A DNA stretch of 64,000 nucleotides from Trissonchulus latispiculum (Eukaryota; Nematoda; Enoplea; Enoplida; Ironidae), in the NCBI GenBank assembly GCA_030248195.1, contig JASAND010003983.1:1-64000 (forward strand). Reading direction: 5' to 3'. Each line of letters begins with the position of its first letter. Within the stretch, counting starts at the first letter, position 1. The notes below the pieces were generated by a model. That model did not search any database, was not told where the DNA came from, and saw nothing but the letters and a program-made list of their open reading frames with translations. Below are positions 60,301 through 64,000 of this stretch, one piece after another. The position numbers were made by a program, and so were the translations under genes.

Positions 60301-60550
60301 CACGGTGCTCGAACGGGTCTCCAAGGGCAGCGCAGCGCCTTTTACACCCATACGTATTATAGGGAGGTCGATATCGCGCCCCCTATAATACAATGTTAAT
60401 ACCAGAACATCTTACCAAGTTGTTGCAGATGTCATGAGTGGAAGTTCTCACAACAACTGCTTCCACTAAGTCAGGAGTACAGCTTAAATCCTTGTACAAA
60501 TCTTTTATTTTATCGGTCATTCTTTTCCGTCTCTCCCATTTGTCATCAAG
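27229..60550 (-). CDS. APEH: Acylaminoacyl-peptidase (acyl-peptide hydrolase), 20 coding exons
   Basis: Exons: 60416-60550, 52926-53089, 50549-50742, 49158-49276, 44241-44381, 43279-43352, 42927-43095, 42537-42600, 42065-42171, 41466-41520, 41131-41219, 33604-33844, 33059-33274, 31960-32048, 31697-31810, 31378-31426, 31058-31088, 30520-30628, 29772-29878, 27229-27328. All join in phase (2,367 nt). Counting from the ATG at 60520 the protein has 778 aa; human APEH has 732. The first 11 or so exons match the beta-propeller (RTVTTWSQRDL, LSWSMAEGHLLYVAE, DPVLCILDIQSG). The last 8 are the alpha/beta hydrolase: HGGPHG oxyanion motif, Ser633 in GGSHGGF, Asp723 in GGSDLRVP, His755 in PNNDHPI. It removes acylated N-terminal residues from short peptides in the cytosol. 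The linker before the hydrolase is about 45 aa longer than in human. An acceptor precedes the first listed exon, so a further 5' exon is likely. Confidence 0.93.
27600..28435. repeat. GTTGGC-rich inverted-repeat region in the last APEH intron
   Basis: GGTTGGC, TTGGCC and GGCCAAC words alternate on both strands from 27610 to 27780, and AGTGTTGGCTGGCC appears inverted near 28410-28430. Probably one decayed foldback element whose middle was later hit by the MITE at 27938-28139. Confidence 0.45.
27938..28139. mobile_element. 202-bp MITE
   Basis: Left end CGTGGTTACACTTTGACAAT, right end the complement CAAGTGTAACCACG, with about 30 bp of imperfect pairing that includes TGACAACGCGTTG. The interior is made of GTTGTCAC/GTGACAAC words. 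Similar in style to, but not the same family as, the MITE at 1011-1340. Confidence 0.7.
28527..29737. mobile_element. TTAA/G-run foldback element, copy A (1.2 kb)
   Basis: Two arms of about 500 bp pair with each other (for example GGAGTACTCATTTGTGCC against GGCACAAATGAGTACTCC) around a centre of about 200 bp. The right end is GGGGCACATTTTAGTCG, eight C, TTAA. The left end has lost its G run (TTAGCTAAACTTTTGCC). A second copy is at 39585-40813. Confidence 0.8.
29738..30519. other. APEH intron sequence around the exon at 29772-29878
   Basis: Apart from the exon there is a short G run at 30251-30260. Nothing else recognised. Confidence 0.35.
29772..29878 (-). CDS. APEH: APEH exon with the catalytic aspartate
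   Basis: Encodes VRTPVLFLFGGSDLRVPPNH and then GLEYCRTLQQRNVEVK. Donor is the weaker AA|GTTAGT, required for phase with the last exon. Confidence 0.92.
31697..31810 (-). CDS. APEH: APEH exon with the catalytic serine
   Basis: 38 codons in phase 0 at both ends; RVYCVGGSHGGFLTLHLIGQ carries the nucleophile in GGSHGGF. Donor CCA|GTAAGA, acceptor TTTTTAG. Confidence 0.95.
32222..32566. mobile_element. 345-bp CAGGGTATTTTTA MITE with 6-bp target duplication
   Basis: GAGATC flanks both ends (32216-32221 and 32567-32572). The left end is CAGGGTATTTTTACAGGG; the right end reads inward as CAGAGGATTTTTAGGG. Near each end is a block of G or C; the interior is AAAATGGC/GCCAAAAT-rich. The same family lies at 41675-42022. 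Confidence 0.8.
33059..33274 (-). CDS. APEH: APEH exon with the oxyanion-loop motif
   Basis: Encodes NIPYEAIFLRPSA, an acidic linker, then SWPLVVIPHGGPHGICSTMW. HGGPH is the hallmark of the S9C prolyl-oligopeptidase-like fold. Donor AAAG|GTAAAAG. Confidence 0.93.
33974..34688. mobile_element. Foldback arms of modular element A
   Basis: About 160 bp arms (33974-34134 and 34529-34688) are nearly perfect inverted copies and contain five ATATGAGC words each way. They enclose about 390 bp of single-copy sequence. The arm starts with ATGCTCC and ATGAAAAAGTTAATATGAGC, features shared with the arms at 53349 and 57780. Confidence 0.8.
34745..35440 (+). repeat. Tandem array, about 150-bp unit, 4-5 copies
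   Basis: Unit landmarks are GAATTCCCCATGCCCAATAA, CCTTTGTATGCAAAATTTCA, CCAGTAGCTTGAACCAGGAA, and GATCTGGCCAGCCATGGGTC. Copies are 90-95% alike. Short frames run through it in several phases, but the repeat drives them. One isolated unit is at 56190-56300, and the GTATGCAAAATTT word recurs at 46570. Confidence 0.88.
35441..36015 (+). mobile_element. Tail and terminal hairpin of modular element A
   Basis: Starts with CTATGCTCATCG and TTCAGCGACCCCGAT, also found at 59665. Continues as AT-rich sequence with TTTTTGGAC/CGGAAAA words and ends in CATATTATGGTGGGCTCTCC and GAGCACCCCCAC, a weaker form of the GGGG..CCCC hairpin that ends its relatives. Confidence 0.55.
36213..36312. repeat. CCGGTTCC microsatellite-like array
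   Basis: Repeats of ACCGGTTCCGGTTCCGGTTC type. The left border AGAGTTGGGACCGGTTCC reappears inverted at the border of the array at 39399-39515 (GGAACCGGTCCCAACTCT), so both arrays belong to one dispersed element. Confidence 0.7.
36320..37371. other. APEH intron sequence, nothing recognised
   Basis: AT-rich part of the 7.3 kb intron between exons 33604-33844 and 41131-41219. No element ends seen. Confidence 0.35.
37372..38631. mobile_element. TATAGTCA element with GGGAAAAAA words, 1.26 kb
   Basis: TATAGTCAGAGGGGGGAAAA at the left is mirrored by TTTTCCCCCCTCTGACTATA at the right. Inside, the word GGGGAAAAAAAAGATGG or its complement occurs at 37551-37605, 38222-38270 and 38580-38620, forming further hairpins. 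No protein recognised. Related ends occur at 49398-50495 and 58052-59149. Confidence 0.8.
39001..39290. repeat. GTTTCAGTTTCAG-rich repeat
   Basis: Loose repetition of TTCAGTTTCAG and AGTTTCAATT words, the same composition as the patch at 10690-11095. Confidence 0.45.
39399..39515. repeat. CCGGTTCC array, inverted relative to 36213-36312
   Basis: GGTTCCGGTTCCGGTT words ending GGAACCGGTCCCAACTCT, the mirror of the left border of the other array. Confidence 0.7.
39585..40813. mobile_element. TTAA/G-run foldback element, copy B (1.23 kb)
   Basis: Full-length copy: TTAAGGGGGGGCGACTAAAA at the left, TTTAGTCG, ten C and TTAA at the right. Arms of about 500 bp pair with each other and match copy A at 28527-29737. 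The unpaired centre (about 200 bp, CGATTTCAGCTCGATTAGTG region) is in the opposite orientation to copy A, showing that the copies are inserted in opposite directions. Confidence 0.85.
41675..42022. mobile_element. 348-bp CAGGGTATTTTTA MITE with 5-bp target duplication
   Basis: AATTT at 41670-41674 and 42023-42027 flanks ends CAGGGTATTTTTTAGGG and CCCCTGTAAAAATACCCTG. Several G runs follow the right half. It lies in the 544-bp APEH intron between exons 41466-41520 and 42065-42171, only 42 bases from the donor. Confidence 0.88.
43502..43802. mobile_element. Possible 300-bp MITE
   Basis: CTGGGGTTTCC at the left and GGAAAAACCCCAG at the right are imperfect inverted ends; the interior has the same GGCGCC- and TTTTTGG-rich style as other MITEs here. 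No target duplication seen. Confidence 0.4.
44858..45637. mobile_element. Foldback arms of modular element B
   Basis: Arms 44858-45039 and 45453-45637 (about 182 bp) are near-perfect inverted copies with CATATGAG words, TTCGTCGCATGTAAAATACA at the outer end and GCTCATATTGGCGT at the inner end. Different in sequence from element A but same plan and size. Confidence 0.85.
45705..46130 (+). repeat. 148-bp tandem array, 3 copies
   Basis: Landmarks in each unit: ACTTTGAGCATGCAGTTCTA, GCTCAGCTCGCTTAGGGCTT, CATTTGGTACCAAATTTGA and AAGTCCCCACCCCACC. The same unit is present inverted at 55500-56015. Confidence 0.92.
46150..46560 (+). repeat. About 165-bp tandem array, 2-3 copies
   Basis: Unit landmarks: AAAGTGGAACCAGCACAGCA, GGGTCAGACGGCAAAACG, GAGCTGGGCGCACCAGAAAA. 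Also present inverted at 55066-55480. Confidence 0.88.
46561..47218 (+). mobile_element. Tail and terminal hairpin of modular element B
   Basis: Tail with TTTGTATGCAAAATTT, ACGACCCCGATATG and ATCTGCGCAGCTTCTGCGCA, ending in the hairpin TTATAGGGGTCGC-TACC-GCGACCCCTATGATAA at 47186-47218. The whole 45705-47218 block recurs inverted at 54432-56015. Confidence 0.75.
47219..48700. other. APEH intron sequence, nothing recognised
   Basis: AT-rich, no exon and no element ends seen. Confidence 0.35.
48706..49099. mobile_element. Degraded hAT-like MITE
   Basis: The right end reads inward CACTGGCGGATCCAGGATTT, close to the CAGTGGCGGCGCCAGG end of the hAT-like MITE at 57164. The left end GGGGCGGGTCCAGG is decayed, followed by G and C runs. 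No clear target duplication. Confidence 0.45.
49398..50495. mobile_element. 1,098-bp GCGGGAAAAAA element, inverted copy
   Basis: TATAGCGCGGCGGGAAAAAA at the left, TTTTTTCCCGCAGCGCTATA at the right. The interior matches 58052-59149 in the opposite orientation (for example CCCTGAACTGCTGGAAAGAC) and has exactly the same total length. It ends 54 bases from the APEH exon at 50549. Confidence 0.85.
50895..51375. mobile_element. Left part of a TATAGTCA/GCGGGAAAAA element
   Basis: TAGTCAAGCGGGAATAACCC starts a stretch that matches the first 490 bases of the 58052-59149 element, then stops where LINE-derived sequence begins. Probably truncated by that insertion or by deletion. Confidence 0.7.
51376..52410 (+). 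pseudogene. Non-LTR retrotransposon reverse transcriptase remnant
   Basis: Frame pieces read GCVFSPLLFILVVDRVMSKI, then YLAHVDDLILLADTAEEAQ (a decayed YADD active site), then after a frame change VQSFLYLGSKIS, VKLRVYNSAFLAVLLYASET, EVFQMSCLRQILGISRLH. This order is that of the RT palm and C-terminal region of CR1-like and related LINEs. Stops and frame changes show it is dead. The 5' half is absent. It has a higher G+C than its surroundings. Confidence 0.85.
52437..52690. repeat. About 150-bp tandem duplication
   Basis: AGATAAGTTGCAATCGTCCG and TAAGTTTCCTTCATTGACA occur twice, about 150 bases apart. The intervening part GGTTGCGCTGCAGTACGG recurs inverted at 59265-59345. Confidence 0.6.
52683..52800. 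mobile_element. Left-end fragment of a TATAGTCA element
   Basis: TACAGTCAAGCGGGAAAAACCC... followed by GACATATCGAAATGCTGATT, matching 58052-58140; the match ends at CAGGCAGCTAG. Confidence 0.6.
53349..54431. mobile_element. Foldback arms of modular element C
   Basis: Left arm 53349-53525 and right arm 53926-54431 are inverted copies (TGCTCCTCCGGAGCATG, GTTCTAAAATCAAGAGAGGA, GGCGAATTAATTTGGGCAC). The right arm is longer because a 328-bp MITE sits in it. A related, more decayed arm-like stretch precedes it at 53160-53330. Confidence 0.8.
54037..54364. mobile_element. 328-bp MITE nested in a foldback arm
   Basis: 14-bp perfect ends CTGGCTTACTTCTA and TAGAAGTAAGCCAG, with TAGTC duplicated at 54032-54036 and 54365-54369. 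The uninterrupted other arm shows the pre-insertion sequence GACTAGTCCTCTC, confirming the insertion. Same G-run/C-run, AAAATGGC-type interior as the CAGGG MITEs. Confidence 0.92.
54432..54463. other. Terminal hairpin (inverted copy)
   Basis: TCATAGGGGTCGC-GGCA-GCGACCCCTATAATG. Mirror of the hairpin at 47186-47218. Confidence 0.8.
54464..56015 (-). repeat. Inverted copy of modular element B: tail, 165-bp array, 149-bp array
   Basis: Tail 54464-55060 (with TGCGCAGATCATGCGCAGAT), about 165-bp array 55066-55480 (three units) and 149-bp array 55500-56015 (about 3.5 units; TAAATGAAAGCCCTAAGTGA). Order and content mirror 45705-47218. The extended reading frames across the arrays are by-products of the repeat period. 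Confidence 0.85.
56190..57085 (+). repeat. One 34745-type unit, then a 140-155 bp tandem array
   Basis: 56190-56300 matches the array at 34745-35440. After it come five units marked by GATCGCCTCGCCAAGGGCTT, TTTCATTTGATACCAAAC and CACCCACCCACAGGTCGGTG. Unit length varies from about 140 to 155 bases. Confidence 0.85.
57164..57456. mobile_element. 293-bp hAT-like MITE with 8-bp target duplication
   Basis: CTTTACAC at 57156-57163 and 57457-57464 flanks ends CAGTAGCGGCGCCAGG and CCTGGCGCCGCAACTG. CAGT-type ends and an 8-bp duplication are the hAT signature. It interrupts the tail of a modular element just before its terminal hairpin. Confidence 0.92.
57471..57500. other. Terminal hairpin of modular element C
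   Basis: TATGTAGGGGC-loop-GCCCCTACATA. Preceded by CTTTACACCCATAA, as the hairpin at 60354 is preceded by TTTTACACCCATACG. Confidence 0.75.
57780..57960. repeat. Single arm of modular element D
   Basis: TGCTCCGATGGAGCATG followed by AAAAATGCAATATGGATGAC and AGAGGACTAGG words, similar to the 53160-53525 arms. No matching second arm seen; the next 1.1 kb element lies just to the right. Confidence 0.5.
58052..59149. mobile_element. 1,098-bp TATAGTCA/GCGGGAAAAA element
   Basis: TATAGTCAAGCGGGAAAAAA at the left, CCCGCGTGACTATA at the right. GCGGGAAAAAAACCC words recur at 58225-58275 and, inverted, at 58750-58790. Same length as the inverted copy at 49398-50495. TATA at both ends may be the target duplication. 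Confidence 0.85.
59660..60353 (+). mobile_element. Tail of modular element D
   Basis: Starts with CTATGCTCATCGCTTTCAGC and GACCCCGATAACCC, the counterpart of 35455-35490. Contains GGCCGGCCGC words and a frame with a hydrophobic stretch (FLLLVVLVVLIP) that is not convincing as a gene. Confidence 0.55.
60354..60391. other. Terminal hairpin of modular element D
   Basis: GTATTATAGGG..GGTCGATATCGCGCC..CCCTATAATAC. It lies 25 bases inside the intron next to the APEH exon at 60416. Confidence 0.75.
60416..60550 (-). CDS. APEH: APEH exon 1 of those recognised (N-terminal helix region)
   Basis: Begins after the acceptor TTTTTTCAG and ends at TTG|GTAAGA. It encodes MTDKIKDLYKDLSCTPDLVE from the ATG at 60520, preceded by ten open codons (LDDKWERRKR). 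The start could be this Met or lie in an exon further right. Confidence 0.8.
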
Positions 60551-60933
60551 CTGAAAAAATGAAAAAGGTATATAAACATAACTCAGACTCAATTGGAAGT
60601 TTGCTTGGAAGACGGGACCAGACCAAGTGAAGCATGCACAAGCCACCCCACCCTAAACGTTTTTAGGATTTTGGCTCAAAACTAGGAAAAATCGAAATTA
60701 GCAAAATTCCATTTTTCGAAAACAATAACTAAATCCTTTGTACATTGCATTGCTAATTTTTGGTTGGAAACAGCTTTTTCAGCAAAATCCGTTCCGGACC
60801 CAACCAACCCCCCCATCCACCCTACCTTCGGCTACCACCCCTACCCAGGGAAGTCCAAAAATGGGGGAAATAAAATGGGATAAAAATGCTAAAAATACAG
60901 GATAAATAATCGCTGGTATTCGTTTTCGTTGCT

Positions 60934-61964
60934 TTAAGGTACTGGTTTCCTTTCGGGTATTTTTGACTCATACGGCTTTAATCCTTTCCGTAAATGGCTA
61001 AAACTTACGAAATAACCTATTTCCGTGCTCTTTAACATTCTGGGACCAGTCCCGTATTTTTAGGCCAACAGATAAAAAAGTTTTGGTTTTTGGCCTTAGG
61101 CTCCCAGTAAGTAGACAAGACACGGGATTGGTTGTTATGGTTTAAAAGAGAACACGAAAATGAACATTTTTGCTCTCACAACATTTGAGCTGTCGCCTGT
61201 CTCCAGTGGTTAAGTCGGTATAAGCAAAAAACTGTTTTTGGGGTCAAAAAATGACCATTTTTGAGGAAATCAGTTATTTCAAAATTACTGCCACATGTTA
61301 AGGACAAAGTTGGCTTATTTATATTCAATCGATACAGCGTCAAAATGCCCATTTTATGAGTGCCTAGTAGACGGAATTTATTGCTTTCAGCTAGCTAATT
61401 GGCCGAAAAACCATTTTGGCAAAACTGCGATTATTTTGTTTCGAACATCGATTTCTCAAAAACCACTCGACAGATTCCGGAGATTTTTGGCAAATTCGAA
61501 ATTCGTACTTCTGCGGATTTTTTTCTTGGTTTGGGCTAAAACGTATCGAGTAGCAAGAAAACTCAAGGCGAAGTTGCGAAATTTCGTGTTACCGTGCATT
61601 TAGATGCATGCATGCATTTTCTCGACCGTTAAGACCTCCGGAGCCAAATCCAAAAAACGTCCCTCGGCCCATATGTCCTTCATATAATGGCACAAAAGGA
61701 ACTTTTGGCCGATTCTTCAGTTTTGAGAAATCGATGTTCAAAAATTTTTGGTCTATATATTCTTCATGTTAGATGTCAGTATGTCAAAACATTTCAGCTA
61801 TTTTTTGCTACTTTTGCCAGTTTCGTAAGCTCATGTGAATGTGCAGAGTATAAGCTTTAAAACGATGTATAAAGCTCTTTCCAACGTCCAAAATTGCGAA
61901 AGTTATAGCGGTTCAAAAAATTACTAAGAAGTATATACTGCACAAAAGGAAACCAGCACCTTAA
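60934..61964. mobile_element. 1.03 kb TTAA element
   Basis: TTAAGGTACTGGTTTCCTTT at the left and AAAGGAAACCAGCACCTTAA at the right, 19 of 20 bases matching. A truncated inverted relative is at 14985-15800. No transposase seen; the central frame (61295-61603) lacks motifs. Confidence 0.8.
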
Positions 61965-62087
61965 AGCTAGAGGGAGGAAGAGAAGGGGTGGGATTCCAAA
62001 CCCAATATTTTCGGAAGGAGGTACTTTGGAGGTATGCAAAAAATCATAGGTGTACCACAAAGGCCGCACCCGGGGGAGGGGGTTCAA

Positions 62088-62565
62088 GGGGTCTAGACCA
62101 TAGTTTCACCAGGGGGGGGGGAGTTGGTGGGGGGTACTGTACTCCCCCCAAAATTTTCGACCAACTTTACCCCCCCCTGCAGATTTTTGGACTATCCCTC
62201 CCCCCACTTTTTGGCTACCCATCCGAACCCCCCCCCCCCCAGCACTTTTTGGGGTAAAAAAGTCAGCTAAATCTTGCAAAAATGGTCATTTTTTGAAAAA
62301 TTTTTTTCAAATTTTGGCTTAAAATTGGTTTAAAACGGTGTAAAAACGCCTAAAACGATAAAAACAAGCATCGTTTCGACAAAAAAGCGTTAAAATACAG
62401 AAAATGTTGCGTTTTTTGGCCATTTTTTGAATTTTCAGAGTTCCGAATTTTGGGGGGGGGGGTTCGGGGGGTACTCCCCATCACATTTCGGGGGTCGACC
62501 ACCAAATTTCCGAAGTTTACCGCCCCCCAACCAAAATTTCCGGGGAAACTATGGTCTAGACCACC
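62088..62565. mobile_element. Nested 478-bp MITE
   Basis: GGTCTAGACCATAGTTTC and GAAACTATGGTCTAGACC are perfect 18-bp inverted ends, followed inward by G runs and AAAACG/CGTTTT-rich sequence. Confidence 0.75.
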
Positions 62566-62778
62566 CCTTTTGGGATGACAAAATGAAAAATTTTTGCCAT
62601 TTTTATGGCAAAAACAGCTATTTTTAAAAAAACTTCGAGCCTTCTGCGCGATAAGTTCCTTTTTGCAAGAAATTATATAATGTCCAATGTACTGTTTTTG
62701 AGCAAAAATTAAAAATTTTTCAAATTCTGGGGGCTCCGCCCCCAGACCCCCCGTTGCATGTTACCTTGGACCCCCCCC

Positions 62779-63015
62779 CATAGGTGTGTTTGGGGGGGGG
62801 GGGGGGGGGGGGACCCCCCCCACCAAATTGACAAATTTTCGCGACCCCCCCCCCCAGATTTTTCACACTCTAGCTAGGCCCCCCCGATTTTTGGCCAAAA
62901 AGTGGCCAAAAATGGCAAAAAATTTGAAAATTTAGGGGTTTTTTTGGGAAATTTGGCGGACCCCCCCACCCTCCGTCGGAACACCACCCCGATTTTTTGC
63001 CCAGCCACACCTATG
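62779..63015. mobile_element. Nested 237-bp member of the CATAGGTGT family
   Basis: CATAGGTGTG and CACACCTATG ends, flanked by A and C-run sequence on both sides (about 8 bp duplication, exact size hidden by the C run). The same family as its host element. Confidence 0.65.
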
Positions 63016-63379
63016 ACCCCCCCCCCTTTTCAAAATCCAGGGCGCGGGCCTGGTGTACCAGGCTACAAGTTTACCCCCTTGTGAGACTCTCCTCCCACGG
63101 AGAGGCCAGAAAATTTTTGTTAAATAATAAATCACGCCCTATTTTCGCATACGAAAACTATTGACAGAAGCATTTGAGTACGTTTAATGTACTGTACATC
63201 GAAAAAGCAGCATTTTGATTTTGAGCTAAAAAAACTTGGGTACAGTTTAGGGGGTCCTCCCACCGGCCCCCCCCCCCCCCCCCAATTTTGGATTTTGGTG
63301 GGGTCAACCGAGGCCCGAGCCAAATTCGGACCTTCTACTCCCCCCAACCCAAACAGGTGGTACACCTATGCAAAAAATT

Positions 63380-63880
63380 ATAATGGGGGGGGGGGATTTT
63401 GTCAAGTTGTTGAGAACACAACCCCAACCCCCCCCCCCCCTCCTATCCTCCCGCCTTAAACCTTACACTACACCCATACACAATATTACGCCACAAAAGT
63501 GGGGGAGTAGAGAATAAGTCAAAAATTCTGGAAAGAGAAATATAGACTGGAAGGGAGGGAGGAAGAAAAAGTCCACGCCCACTTCCCCACGGCCCTGTAG
63601 AAAGTATAGGGGGCAGGGGCGAGGGCTGAATGAAAACATTGGAATGGAATTGGATCCTGTTGCACAAAGGCAAACCCCTCCCAAACCCAGCTTTTTCAGA
63701 ACTGTTCTTATCGACAAGTAGGTGACGTTATATGCAGCTGTTTATACAGTACGTAATTGGCAGAAAATTTGTACCTAAAATCTTACGTAACGCAACTATA
63801 ATCTGTCATCTGGCTGCATGAGTCAACAAAATAAAACTTTTTGATGGTAAATGTTGTCTTCTCATTAGCTATTGGTACGC
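63380..63880. other. Spacer, nothing recognised
   Basis: G- and C-run patches and short frames only. Confidence 0.3.
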
Positions 63881-63889
63881 TTATGGAAA

Positions 63890-64000
63890 CCTGGGGCCCG
63901 TTGCATAAAAGTGATTAGTTGATTAGTGATTAGTGATTAGTTGATTAGTGTAGCGGTTTTTCGATGCAAAACTTGTGCTGCAGTACACCATTTTTGGAGT
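63890..64000. mobile_element. Left end of an element cut by the window edge
   Basis: CCTGGGGCCCGTTGCATAAA is followed by a GATTAGT/GTTGATTA repeat (63910-63952). The GGGCCCGTT..ATAAA start is a common MITE end in animals (PIF/Harbinger-like). The other end is outside the window. Confidence 0.4.

Larger units (their letters stand above)
62045..63370. mobile_element. 1.33 kb hAT-like element with nested insertions
   Basis: CAAAAAAT at 62037-62044 and 63371-63378 flanks perfect 14-bp ends CATAGGTGTACCAC and GTGGTACACCTATG. Inside are long C and G runs and at least two smaller inverted-repeat elements. Confidence 0.85.

Noticed and set aside
62200..63460. Proline- and glycine-rich frames at the right end
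   Set aside because: They are produced by C and G runs in nested MITEs.

Overview
The window is animal nuclear DNA: split genes with GT-AG introns, an AATAAA-type signal, and about one transposon-like repeat per kilobase. I could not name the species. A cathepsin F-like protease, an acylaminoacyl-peptidase with 20 recognised coding exons and an N-terminal GIY-YIG Penelope-like retroelement together suggest an invertebrate, perhaps an early-branching marine one; that is inference.

Region by region (all recognised host genes are on the minus strand). 1-560: unassigned, fairly GC-rich. 601-4206: a 3.6 kb element whose inverted ends are arrays of a 15-bp word, holding a smaller inverted-repeat element and a tRNA-like sequence without an anticodon arm. 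4381-4438: a possible signal-peptide exon. 6304-9660: a complete cathepsin F-like gene with TATA box, 5' non-coding exon, five coding exons (352 aa, full catalytic set) and a poly(A) signal; one intron carries a TTAA-flanked foldback and a (TA)57 tract. 9700-16750: SINE-like tRNA-Asp remnant, repeats, a TTAA/G-run element, and a terminal exon of an unidentified gene (14493-14780). 16755-24728: two head-to-tail, almost identical, intact Penelope-like elements of the class with the GIY-YIG nuclease in front of the reverse transcriptase. 25078-26480: another TTAA/G-run element.

27229-60550: an acylaminoacyl-peptidase (APEH) gene rebuilt as 20 coding exons. Every exon joins in phase, giving 778 aa from the first in-frame ATG, with intact Ser, Asp and His. 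Its introns total about 31 kb and hold most of the repeats: TTAA foldbacks, elements beginning TATAGTCA or TATAGCGC, hAT-type and 5-bp-TSD MITEs, a LINE remnant, and at least three copies of a modular element (foldback arms, 140-165 bp tandem arrays, a conserved tail, a terminal hairpin). 60934-64000: a TTAA element, nested hAT-like MITEs and a truncated element at the window edge.

The two proteases are ordinary housekeeping or lysosomal genes; nothing suggests they act together. The unusual content is the mobile DNA: the permuted-domain retroelement pair with its structured 5' region, and several small element families whose duplicated target sites can be read directly.
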